From Nocardia albiluteola (GTDB taxonomy: Bacteria > Actinomycetota > Actinomycetes > Mycobacteriales > Mycobacteriaceae), in NCBI RefSeq assembly GCF_018860155.1, contig NZ_JAHKNI010000014.1:124001-188000 (forward strand): a stretch of DNA of 64,000 nt, read 5' to 3'. The notes beneath the pieces were generated by a model. That model was not told the DNA's origin. It worked only from the letters and a program-made list of their open reading frames with translations, and did not search any database. Position 1 is the stretch's first letter, and each line of letters opens with the position of its first letter. Positions 51,816 to 59,908 of this stretch are shown here, in pieces. Made by a program: the position numbers and the translations under genes.

Positions 51816-51842
51816 CTGTTTTGTGGGGTCCACACAAAACAG
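51816..51842. promoter_or_regulatory. MabR operator upstream of fabD
   Basis: TTTTGT (51819-51824), nine bases, then ACAAAA (51834-51839) matches the MabR site TTTTGT-N9-ACAAAA as I remember it. The dyad extends to CTGTTTTGTG/CACAAAACAG (51816-51842). It lies ~65 bp before fabD and should control the FAS-II operon, possibly including mabR itself. Confidence 0.75.
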
Positions 51843-51904
51843 ATCCAGAAACATCATTCGCGTCGACATCTCCACAGAGGCCCGGGACGGTGTTGTCTTA
51901 GGGA

Positions 51905-52837
51905 GTGATCGCGTTGTTCGCCCCAGGACAGGGCTCCCAGAAACCCGGCATGCTCGCGCCTTGGCTCGACCTTCCCGGCGCGCGTGACCGTCTCGAACTG
52001 TGGTCCATCGCGTCGGGCATGGATCTGCTGCGTTTGGGCACCACGGCCACCGCGGAGGAAATCACCGATACGGCTGTCACGCAGCCGCTGGTGGTCGCCG
52101 CGGCGCTGCTGGCCTTCACCGAAGTGCCGCAGCATGCGCTCCCGGCCGATACCATCGTCGCCGGACATTCGGTCGGCGAGCTCGCCGCCGCCGCCATCGC
52201 CGGCGTCATCTCCCCCGATGACGCGGTGCGCCTGGCCGCGATCCGCGGCTCGGAGATGGCCAAGGCGTGCGCGCTCGAGCCGTCCGGCATGTCCGCGGTG
52301 CTCGGCGGCGACGAAGCCACCGTGCTCGCCCGCCTCGCCGAGCTCGACCTCATTCCGGCCAACCGCAACGCGGTCGGTCAGATCGTGGCCGCCGGCCGGC
52401 TCGACGCGCTGGCCGAGCTCGCGGCGACCCCGCCGGAGGGCGCGCGGGTGCGCGCACTGGCGGTCGCCGGGGCGTTCCACACGTCGTTCATGGCTCCCGC
52501 TCAGGACGCCGTGACCGAGGCCATCTCCCAGATAACGCCCGGCAACCCGACTCGGGTACTCCTGTCGAACTTCGACGGGCAGCCGGTCTCCTCCGGCAGG
52601 GATGCCATCGATAAGCTCGCGGCACAGGTGACCCGGCCCGTCCGGTGGGATCTGTGCACCGAAACCGTTCGCGCGGCAGGGGTTTCCGCGGTGGTCGAAT
52701 TGCCACCGGCGGGTACCCTGGTCGGCATTGCCAAGCGGGAGCTCAAGGGCACCCCGAATTTGGCAATGAAGGCCCCCGAGGACATCGCCCAGCTGATCAA
52801 GTTGGTCGATTTGGCCGACATTTCAGCAACCGGCTAG
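51905..52837 (+). CDS. fabD: Malonyl-CoA:ACP transacylase
   Basis: 310 residues from a GTG. Contains FAPGQGSQKPG at the N-terminus and the catalytic Ser in VAGHSVGELAAAA (Ser ~91), with the active His in VAGAFHTSFMAPA (~191). It moves malonyl groups from CoA to AcpM, supplying FAS-II and mycolate precursor elongation. First gene of the fabD-acpM-kasA-accD6 operon, downstream of the MabR operator. Confidence 0.93.
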   Translation: MIALFAPGQGSQKPGMLAPWLDLPGARDRLELWSIASGMDLLRLGTTATAEEITDTAVTQPLVVAAALLAFTEVPQHALPADTIVAGHSVGELAAAAIAGVISPDDAVRLAAIRGSEMAKACALEPSGMSAVLGGDEATVLARLAELDLIPANRNAVGQIVAAGRLDALAELAATPPEGARVRALAVAGAFHTSFMAPAQDAVTEAISQITPGNPTRVLLSNFDGQPVSSGRDAIDKLAAQVTRPVRWDLCTETVRAAGVSAVVELPPAGTLVGIAKRELKGTPNLAMKAPEDIAQLIKLVDLADISATG

Positions 52838-52953
52838 CTTTTCCTTGCGGTTTGCAGTGACGCAATCGCAACCGGGCTGGTAGAAACAATCTCCTGCTCG
52901 GCACCGAAGAAATAGTGCAACCCCCTATGAGAGATGAAGAAGGGAGCCACGCA

Positions 52954-53259
52954 GTGGCCGCTCTGACCCAGGAACAGATCGTCGAAGAGCTCGGCAAGAT
53001 CATCGAAGAGGTGACCGGTATCGAGCCCTCCGAGGTGACGATCGAGAAGTCCTTCGTCGATGACCTGGACATCGACTCGCTGTCGATGGTCGAGATCGCC
53101 GTGCAGACCGAGGACAAGTACGGCGTCAAGATCCCGGACGAGGATCTGGCCAGCCTGAAGACCGTCGGTGACGCCGTGGCGTACATCCAGAAGCTCGAGG
53201 CCGAGAACTCCGAGGCCGCCGAGGCGATGAAGGCCAAGTTCGCGTCGGACGCCGAGTAG
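52954..53259 (+). CDS. acpM: Meromycolate-extension acyl carrier protein
   Basis: 101 residues from the GTG at 52954 (AAGGGA upstream); upstream in-frame codons are excluded because this start matches AcpM proteins. The phosphopantetheine Ser is in FVDDLDIDSLSMVEI (~40). The C-terminal helix extension (KLEAENSEAAEAMKAK) is typical of AcpM over ordinary ACP. It carries growing acyl chains for FAS-II in the cytoplasm. Confidence 0.93.
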   Translation: MAALTQEQIVEELGKIIEEVTGIEPSEVTIEKSFVDDLDIDSLSMVEIAVQTEDKYGVKIPDEDLASLKTVGDAVAYIQKLEAENSEAAEAMKAKFASDAE

Positions 53260-53269
53260 GACCGATACC

Positions 53270-54520
53270 GTGACCACTCCTTCCACTCTGAACGGGAACT
53301 TTCCCAACGTCGTCGTAACAAGCCTGGCGGCGACCACGTCGATCGCGGGTGACGTCGATGCGACGTGGAAGGGACTCCTCAACGGCGAGAGCGGCATCGA
53401 CACTCTCGAGGATTCCTTCGTCGAGGAATACGACCTTCCGGTCCGCATCGGCGGCCACCTGAAGGTTCGGCCCGAGACCCTGCTGTCCCGGGTCGAATGC
53501 CGTCGCATGGCGTATGTCGAGCAGCTCGCGACCGTCCTCGGTCGCGAGGTGTGGAAGAACGCCGGAACTCCAGAGGTCGACCCGGAGCGGCTCGGCGTGG
53601 CGATCGGCACCGGACTCGGTGGCGGCGACGCGCTGATCGACTCGGTCGACAAGCTGAAGAACGGTGGCTATCGCAAGATTTCGCCGCTGGCGGTGCAGAT
53701 GGTCATGCCGAACGGGCCGTCCGCCGTCGTCGGGCTGGAACTGAAAGCCAGGGCGGGAGTGGTCACCCCGGTCTCGGCGTGCTCATCGGGGTCGGAGGCC
53801 ATCGCGAATGCGTGGCGGATGATCGTCATGGGCGACGCCGATATGGTCGTCACCGGTGGCGTCGAGGGTTATATCGACGCCGTGCCGATCGCGGCATTCT
53901 CCATGATGCGCGCGATGAGCACCCGTAACGACAGTCCGAAGTCGGCCTCGCGGCCCTTCGACAAGGATCGCGACGGCTTCGTCTTCGGCGAGGCGGGCGC
54001 GCTCATGGTCGTCGAGACCGAGGAGCACGCCAAGGCGCGCGGAGCTACGATCCACGCCCGCCTGCTGGGCGCCGGGATCACCTCCGACGGTTTCCATCTG
54101 GTCGCTCCCGCCCCGGACGGGCAGGGCGCGGCACGCGCGATGACCAGGGCGATGCAGACCGCAGGTCTGACCAAGAATGACATCACCCACGTCAACGCGC
54201 ACGCGACCGCGACGCCCATCGGCGATACCGCCGAGGCGAACGCGATCAATCTGGCCGTCGGCAACCATGCCTCGGTCTACGCGCCCAAGTCCGCCCTGGG
54301 CCACTCGATCGGCGCCGTCGGCGCGCTCGAGTCGGTGCTCACCGTGCTCAGCATTCGCGACGGCATCGTGCCGCCCACGCTGAACCTGGACAACCAGGAT
54401 CCGGAGATCGATCTCGATGTCGTGCACGGCGAGGCTCGCCGCCAGGACATCAAGTACGCGATCAACAACTCGTTCGGCTTCGGTGGGCACAACGTTGCGC
54501 TCACGTTCGGCCGGTACTGA
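53270..54520 (+). CDS. kasA: 3-oxoacyl-ACP synthase KasA type
   Basis: 416 residues from a GTG 10 bp after acpM. Catalytic triad of condensing enzymes: Cys171 in TPVSACSSGSEA, His ~311 in NAHATATPIGD, His ~345 in KSALGHSIGAVGA. The C-terminal NNSFGFGGHN loop is present. It elongates acyl-AcpM with malonyl-AcpM. In mycobacteria kasB follows; here accD6 follows directly, so this single KAS must serve FAS-II at this locus. Confidence 0.93.
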   Translation: MTTPSTLNGNFPNVVVTSLAATTSIAGDVDATWKGLLNGESGIDTLEDSFVEEYDLPVRIGGHLKVRPETLLSRVECRRMAYVEQLATVLGREVWKNAGTPEVDPERLGVAIGTGLGGGDALIDSVDKLKNGGYRKISPLAVQMVMPNGPSAVVGLELKARAGVVTPVSACSSGSEAIANAWRMIVMGDADMVVTGGVEGYIDAVPIAAFSMMRAMSTRNDSPKSASRPFDKDRDGFVFGEAGALMVVETEEHAKARGATIHARLLGAGITSDGFHLVAPAPDGQGAARAMTRAMQTAGLTKNDITHVNAHATATPIGDTAEANAINLAVGNHASVYAPKSALGHSIGAVGALESVLTVLSIRDGIVPPTLNLDNQDPEIDLDVVHGEARRQDIKYAINNSFGFGGHNVALTFGRY

Positions 54521-54592
54521 GTTCACCCACCCCGCCGGCTCCGCAGGCTCCGCCAGCTAGCCATCCCCCGGGGTACACCGGTCACAACCGCA

Positions 54593-54648
54593 ATCCCGGT
54601 GGGGCGCTTCGTCAACGGTGAACGCCGTTGCGAAAGCCCCACCGGGAT
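54593..54648 (+). promoter_or_regulatory. Long hairpin between kasA and accD6
   Basis: ATCCCGGTGGGGC (54593-54605) pairs with GCCCCACCGGGAT (54636-54648), and an inner CAACGG...CCGTTG stem extends it. It ends 21 bp before the accD6 ATG. It could be an attenuator or partial terminator that sets accD6 levels, or an mRNA-processing site. Confidence 0.6.
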
Positions 54649-54669
54649 TTCGACTTTCAGGAGAACGCG

Positions 54670-56100
54670 ATGACCATTCTGGCCCCCGCTTCGGCGGATA
54701 CCGCGACCGATCCCCGAGATCCGCTGGGCCGTCTGCAGCGATTCTTCGACCCCGGCACCGTCCTGCCGCTCCACCCCCGCGACAAGTCCGGCGTGCTGGC
54801 CGCCCTCGGCGAGGTCGACGGCGTGCGGACCGTCGCCTACTGCTCCGACGCCACCGTCATGGGCGGGGCCATGGGCGTCGAGGGCTGCAAGCACATCGTC
54901 GACGCGATCGACACCGCCATCGACTCCGGGATCCCGGTCGTGGGCATCTGGCATTCCGGTGGCGCCCGCCTCGCCGAGGGTGTGGAGGCCCTGCACGCGG
55001 TCGGCCTGGTCTTCGAGGCCATGGTCCGCGCGTCCGGCCTGGTTCCGCAGATTTCCGTGGTGCTCGGCTTCGCCGCCGGCGGCGCCGCCTACGGTCCCGC
55101 GCTGACCGACGTGGTCATCATGGCGCCCGAGGGCCGGGTCTTCGTGACCGGACCGGACGTGGTGCGCAGCGTGACCGGCGAGAACGTCGACATGGCCACG
55201 CTCGGCGGTCCCGACACGCACTACAAGAAGTCCGGCGTCTGCCACATCGTCGCCGACGACGAGTCCGACGCGCTGCATCGCGGGCGGCGCCTGGTCTCGA
55301 TGTTCGCCGAGCAGGGCGAATTCGATATGGTCGCCGCCGAGCACGGCGATGTCGACCTGCGGGCCCTGCTGCCCGAATCCGCCCGGCGCGCCTACGACGT
55401 CAAGCCCCTCGTGCACGAACTCCTGGACAACGTCGACGGGGAGTCCTCGTTCGAGGAGTTCCAGGGTGGCTACGCGCGCAGCATCGTCACCGGCCTGGGC
55501 CGGCTGGCCGGGCGCACGGTCGGCGTGCTGGCCAACAATCCGCTGCGCATGGGCGGCTGCCTCACCTCCGAAAGTGCCGAGAAGGCAGCGCGTTTCGTGC
55601 GGCTGTGCAATTCGTTCGGCATTCCGCTGGTGGTCGTCACCGACGTGCCCGGCTATCTGCCCGGCGTCGGCATGGAGTGGGAGGGCGTGGTGCGCCGCGG
55701 CGCCAAGCTGCTGCACGCGTTCGCCGAGGCCCGCGTCCCGCGCGTCACCCTGGTGACCCGGAAGATCTACGGCGGCGCCTACATCGCAATGAACGCCCGC
55801 GCCCTCGGCGCGACGGCGGTCTACGCGTGGCCCGGCAGCGAGGTCGCCGTGATGGGCGCCAAGGCCGCGGTGGGCATCCTGCACAAGAAGGCGATCGCGG
55901 CCGCGCCCGAGGAAGAGCGCGAGGCGCTGATCGAGCGCCTGACCGTCGAGCACGAGCAGATCGCGGGCGGGCTGAGCCGCGCGATGTCGATCGGAGTGGT
56001 CGACGACATCATCGATCCGGCCAAAACCCGCTCCATCCTCGCCGCGGCCCTGGCGGCGGCGCCGGCCCGGGCCTCGCACACCAAGAACATTCCGCTGTAG
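54670..56100 (+). CDS. accD6: Acetyl/propionyl-CoA carboxylase beta subunit AccD6
   Basis: 476 residues; the ATG has AGGAGA 5-6 nt upstream. Carboxyltransferase fold: WHSGGARLAEG and FAAGGAAYGPALTDVVIM in the N-half, then VTDVPGYLPGVGMEWEG and RKIYGGAYIAMNARALG in the C-half, forming the CoA and biotin pockets. It makes malonyl-CoA for FabD. Last gene of the FAS-II operon. Confidence 0.93.
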   Translation: MTILAPASADTATDPRDPLGRLQRFFDPGTVLPLHPRDKSGVLAALGEVDGVRTVAYCSDATVMGGAMGVEGCKHIVDAIDTAIDSGIPVVGIWHSGGARLAEGVEALHAVGLVFEAMVRASGLVPQISVVLGFAAGGAAYGPALTDVVIMAPEGRVFVTGPDVVRSVTGENVDMATLGGPDTHYKKSGVCHIVADDESDALHRGRRLVSMFAEQGEFDMVAAEHGDVDLRALLPESARRAYDVKPLVHELLDNVDGESSFEEFQGGYARSIVTGLGRLAGRTVGVLANNPLRMGGCLTSESAEKAARFVRLCNSFGIPLVVVTDVPGYLPGVGMEWEGVVRRGAKLLHAFAEARVPRVTLVTRKIYGGAYIAMNARALGATAVYAWPGSEVAVMGAKAAVGILHKKAIAAAPEEEREALIERLTVEHEQIAGGLSRAMSIGVVDDIIDPAKTRSILAAALAAAPARASHTKNIPL

Positions 56101-56267
56101 GGCGAAGGTTCTACCGCGTCTGCCACAGGGCACCTTCCCGCCGATCCGGCGATGGGAATAGTCCAGTGGCCGTGTGCAACACCGTCACAGCGTAGTCTTC
56201 CCTCAACCTGCGAGTCTCATTGTCGCGTCTCGCGCTTGGCATACAACTGCATCGAGGGGGGACATTC

Positions 56268-56615
56268 GTGGACGACTTGCGAAGTCAGCTGAGGGCGGCG
56301 CTGGACGAGCTGGATGTGGCTCGCTCCCGGCAGGCCGCCCTGCGGGCCGACTTGGCCGCCGCGGACGCCCAGCGCAGCGCCCTGGTCGCCGAATTGCATT
56401 CCACGAGAACCGAACTCGATACCGCGTACACCGATATGACGCTGCTGCGCGAGGACTACGTCCGAATCCAGAACGACTACATCCGAATGCAGTACGAGCA
56501 GATCGAGATGCGCCACGACCTCATCGAGGTCGAACACGCGGTGACGGTCCGGCTCGCGGCCCAGGAGGAGGAGCTGCGGCTGCTGCGCGGATGGGACGCA
56601 CCGCCGGAGGGCTGA
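56268..56615 (+). CDS. Small coiled-coil protein
   Basis: 115 residues from a GTG with GAGGGG 8 nt upstream. Nearly all predicted coiled coil: heptad-like LRSQLRAALDELDVARSR, then ALVAELHSTRTELDTAYTD, and IQNDYIRMQYEQIEMRHD. No signal peptide or enzymatic motif. Convergent with the DUF3145 gene 5 bp away. Function unknown. Confidence 0.6.
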   Translation: MDDLRSQLRAALDELDVARSRQAALRADLAAADAQRSALVAELHSTRTELDTAYTDMTLLREDYVRIQNDYIRMQYEQIEMRHDLIEVEHAVTVRLAAQEEELRLLRGWDAPPEG

Positions 56616-56620
56616 GCCGC

Positions 56621-57160
56621 TCAGCCGACGTCGCGGCGCAGCCAGGTCACCTCCGCACCCTCGCCGCCGGTGCGGAAGGGTTCGAGGTCGTCGTCCCAGG
56701 CGGTACCGAGGACGCGATCGATCTCGGCGGCGATCTCGGTGGATGTATGGCGGCCGCGCTCGCGCGCGGAGCGCACGATTTCCCGCAGCCGCATCTCGCC
56801 GACCATCACATCGCCGTTCGCACTCATCGCACCGCACCACAGACCCAGCCCGGGGACGAAACAATATCGTTCACCGTCGACGCCCTCGCTGGGATCCTCG
56901 GTGATCTCGAAGCGTAATACCGGCCAGGACCGCAACGCGTTGGCTAACTTCGATCCGGTGCCCACCGGGCCGACCCAATCGGTGATCGCGCGCAGCTGTC
57001 CCGAGGCGGCGGGCTGGGCGGTCCAACGCAATTGTGCCGGTGCTTTCAGCGTCGAGGAGAGGGTCCATTCGATGTGCGGGCACAGCGCGGCCGGCGACGC
57101 GTGGATGTACACCACCCCCGACGTCGCGTCCGCGAATTGCATGGATCCGCGCACCAGCAC
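56621..57160 (-). CDS. DUF3145-family protein
   Basis: 179 residues (an internal ATG at 57142 is an alternative start). Matches actinobacterial DUF3145: FADATSGVVYIHASPAALCPHIEW, then WVGPVGTGSKLANALRSW, FEITEDPSEGVDGERYCF and MSANGDVMVGEMRLRE. It lies beside fatty-acid synthesis genes in many mycolate-producing bacteria. Soluble; function unknown. Confidence 0.8.
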   Translation of the reverse strand: MLVRGSMQFADATSGVVYIHASPAALCPHIEWTLSSTLKAPAQLRWTAQPAASGQLRAITDWVGPVGTGSKLANALRSWPVLRFEITEDPSEGVDGERYCFVPGLGLWCGAMSANGDVMVGEMRLREIVRSARERGRHTSTEIAAEIDRVLGTAWDDDLEPFRTGGEGAEVTWLRRDVG

Positions 57161-57248
57161 ACCTCCGACCTCGACCTGGAACGTCTTCCCCGACGATCGG
57201 TCGAGCCGGCGTTGCCCGAGTGTACTGGAGTGCCCGGTGTTACGGGTG

Positions 57249-58082
57249 TTACTTTTCGGCCGCGTCGCGATGTGCTGCGATTTCCCCGATCACCGCGTCG
57301 CTGAGCGGTGGCCATGCCGCGCGCGCCCAATCACCGAAATTCTCGTCGCTCAGCGCCACGCACGCCGCCCCCAGCACGGGATCCACCCACAGGAACGTGC
57401 CCGACTGACCGAAGTGCCCGTAGGTTCGCGGCGAGTTCGCCGCACCGGTCCAGTGCGGCGTCTTGGTGTCGCGGATCTCGAATCCCAGTCCCCAGTCGTT
57501 CGGCCGCTGGGAACCATATCCGGGCAGCACGCCGTTGGTACCCGGGAATTGCACGGCGGTGGCATCGGCCAGGGTTTGCGGAGTAACCAATGCCGGTTCC
57601 AGCAACTCACCCGCAAAAAGCATGAGGTCGGCGACCGTGGACGACGCCGCGTGCCCCGCGGAACCGTGCAGCGCCGAGGATTTCATTCCGAGTGGCTCGA
57701 ATACCGCCTCGTGCAGATAATTCTCGAACTCGATCCCGGTCTGATCGGCCACGAACCGCGCCAGCACCTCGAATCCGGCGCTGGAATAGATGCGGCGCGT
57801 GCCGGGCTCGGCCATGATCACGGTGGTGTCGAAGGCCAGTCCGGAGGTGTGCGCCAGTAGGTGCCGCACGGTCGAGCCGGGCGGTCCCGCGGGCTGGTCC
57901 AGCTCGATCGCCCCCTCCTCCACAGCGACCAGAACCGCGTACGCCACAAGCGGTTTGGTCACCGAGGCCAACGCGAATTCGCGGTCGACATCCCCCTCGA
58001 TCGCCCTGTCACCGGTTGCGGTCACCACCCCCGCAGCGGCATGCCCCACCGGCCAATCCCGAATCTGCTCCAATGCTCGCAC
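57249..58082 (-). CDS. Serine hydrolase of the beta-lactamase/PBP family
   Basis: 277 residues from a GTG. The class C/esterase-type active-site motif SxxK is visible as ALASVTKPL (Ser ~40, Lys ~43); the Tyr motif is YSS (RRIYSSAGFEVLA, ~113) and the third motif HFGQSGT (~240). No signal peptide is seen, so it is probably an intracellular or atypically placed esterase/peptidase, not a resistance lactamase. Substrate unknown. Confidence 0.8.
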   Translation of the reverse strand: MRALEQIRDWPVGHAAAGVVTATGDRAIEGDVDREFALASVTKPLVAYAVLVAVEEGAIELDQPAGPPGSTVRHLLAHTSGLAFDTTVIMAEPGTRRIYSSAGFEVLARFVADQTGIEFENYLHEAVFEPLGMKSSALHGSAGHAASSTVADLMLFAGELLEPALVTPQTLADATAVQFPGTNGVLPGYGSQRPNDWGLGFEIRDTKTPHWTGAANSPRTYGHFGQSGTFLWVDPVLGAACVALSDENFGDWARAAWPPLSDAVIGEIAAHRDAAEK

Positions 58083-58103
58083 GGCGACGAGCCTACGACC
58101 CCC

Positions 58104-58676
58104 TCAGGCGCGGACGTCGTGGAGGTGGTGGATCAGATCGTGGACGAAGTAGGTGGCCATCTCGTCCACGGTGAACAGTGAGCCGTTGCTGCGGCGGGCG
58201 GCGCGGGTGCGGTCGGCCGCAGGGACGGATTCGAAGGCGCGGGAAACGGTTTCGGCGGCCTCGGTGAGCTGGGCGGCGACCATTGCGGGCGCCTGCGCGA
58301 GGTAGTTGTCCGCCTCGGCGGTGCGGTCCTGATCCCAGTTCTCGAAGACCGGCAGGCCGTCGGCGAATCCGACCTTCGCCGCGAAGGCGGCGATGGCGGG
58401 CGGTTCGGCACTGCCGTGCAGGGCGACGCCGAGGCGGTGCGCGAAGATTCGGCAGACGTCGCGTACGTGGGCGACGTATTCCACTGGCGCCCAGGTGGAA
58501 TCGTCGGGGCGCACGGCCACGCCGGGGCGCTCGAGGACCGCGGCGAACCGCACCGCCGCCTTGCGGGTCAGCCCGGGCACCGAGTCGTAATCGGTGCCCG
58601 GGCCGTCGAATCCGCAATCCGGGCAGGCCTTGTCGAGCACCCAGGTCCAGTCTTTGTCTTCGGGAACGATCGGCAT
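58104..58676 (-). CDS. DinB-like protein
   Basis: 190 residues. N-terminal CPDCGFDG motif; then the helical DinB core with EYVAHVRDVCRIFAHRL (His pair) and a C-terminal TYFVHDLIHHLHDV, the three-His metal-site pattern of DinB/mycothiol-dependent proteins. It begins ~80 bp from the phosphotransferase gene on the same strand. Probably a mycothiol-linked or metal-binding enzyme; substrate unknown. Confidence 0.7.
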   Translation of the reverse strand: MPIVPEDKDWTWVLDKACPDCGFDGPGTDYDSVPGLTRKAAVRFAAVLERPGVAVRPDDSTWAPVEYVAHVRDVCRIFAHRLGVALHGSAEPPAIAAFAAKVGFADGLPVFENWDQDRTAEADNYLAQAPAMVAAQLTEAAETVSRAFESVPAADRTRAARRSNGSLFTVDEMATYFVHDLIHHLHDVRA

Positions 58677-58755
58677 GCCAGCACTCTAAGTTGGCAGCAA
58701 GTTATGCACCATAGATATACTGCCATCGACCGCCGAGATCCAGACGCCTCGGCCG

Positions 58756-59811
58756 CTACTCGGCCAGACGCCCGGCCTTCTCGAACAGCTCCAGGGTGAT
58801 GGCGTGCAGGAAGTCGCCGACCTGCTTGGGCGCCTTCCCCGCGAACGCCCGCGCATAGGTGCCCTCGAGCACGATCCCCAGCTTGAAGCAGGCCAGCACG
58901 GTGTACCAGGTGACGTGGCCGAGATCCCGGTCGGAGAACCGGCCGTAGTGGGCGATCATCTCCTCCGGCGTGGGCAGCCCGCCCGCCTCGCCGAGCTTGC
59001 CGACCAAGGCCGCGCCGGTGGTGCCGGGTTCCGGGCGGGTCGCGATCTGCCAGCCCAGGTCCAGCAGCGGATCGCCGATCGTCGACATCTCCCAGTCGAC
59101 CATCGCGGCCACCTGCGGGCCGTCGAACCGGAACATCATGTTCGCCAGATGGCAGTCGCCGTGCAGAATTCCCGGCGTCCACGCCGCGGGGCGATGGCGT
59201 TCGAGCCAGTCACCGATGTGATCCAGGCCCGGCAGCTGCGGGCCCGGGTAGCCGTCGTTCGCGGAATAGGACTCGAGCTCACCGAGCCAGCGCGGCACCT
59301 GCCGCTCCAGGAAGCCGTCGGGCTTGCCGTAATCGGCCAGCCCGATGGCCTCGTAGTCGACCGCGCCCAGTCGCGCGATGGCCTCCACCGCGGACAGACC
59401 CATCTGGCGGCGGATCTCCGGATCGCCGGCGTGCAGCTCGGGCAGTTCGTTCTGCGGATTGAACCCCGTGATCGGCTTCATCAGGTAGAACACCGCGCCG
59501 AGCACCGACTCGTCGGGGCAGGCCGCGATCACCTCGGGCGCGCGGACCCCGGTGCCGGCGAGGGCGCCGAGCAGGCGCGCCTCGCGGCGGATCACCTCGT
59601 TGCTCTTGGCGCGCAGATGCCGGGGCCCACGCCGCAGCACGTACTCCCGCCCGCCGCGGGCGAAGCGCAGCATGATGTTCTGGGTGCCACCCCCGAGCGG
59701 GATCACCCCCTCGAACGATCCGCCGGGCAGCCCCTGCTCGTCCATCCATTTCCCGATGACCGCGAAATCCACGACGTCGCGATCCACTTCGGCCGGTTGC
59801 ACCACAGACAT
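58756..59811 (-). CDS. APH-fold phosphotransferase (ACAD10/FadE36-like)
   Basis: 351 residues. Aminoglycoside-phosphotransferase fold: a Gly-rich loop (LGGGTQNIMLRF), the catalytic loop ILHGDCHLANMMF with HGDxHxxN (~200), and MVDWEMSTIGDPLLDLGW (DWE metal site). Many mycobacterial homologues act in lipid or acyl-CoA metabolism. Either of two close ATGs could be the start; the inner one is given. Divergent from pabB. Confidence 0.8.
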   Translation of the reverse strand: MSVVQPAEVDRDVVDFAVIGKWMDEQGLPGGSFEGVIPLGGGTQNIMLRFARGGREYVLRRGPRHLRAKSNEVIRREARLLGALAGTGVRAPEVIAACPDESVLGAVFYLMKPITGFNPQNELPELHAGDPEIRRQMGLSAVEAIARLGAVDYEAIGLADYGKPDGFLERQVPRWLGELESYSANDGYPGPQLPGLDHIGDWLERHRPAAWTPGILHGDCHLANMMFRFDGPQVAAMVDWEMSTIGDPLLDLGWQIATRPEPGTTGAALVGKLGEAGGLPTPEEMIAHYGRFSDRDLGHVTWYTVLACFKLGIVLEGTYARAFAGKAPKQVGDFLHAITLELFEKAGRLAE

Positions 59812-59908
59812 GTCCCACATTGTGCCCCACGCGCCGCGAGAAACTGCGGGCATGTGCCCTCAATATCCGATGCGTGCGACGACTGGGTCGCCGACTACGG
59901 TGAACCCC

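Noticed and set aside
54523..56133. 536-codon minus-strand frame opposite accD6
   Set aside because: His/Gly/Asp-rich shadow of a well-conserved gene; no start signal or domain.
57249..58082. Antibiotic-resistance beta-lactamase
   Set aside because: It has SxxK and a YSS variant but no signal peptide; it fits esterase/peptidase-like members of the family better.
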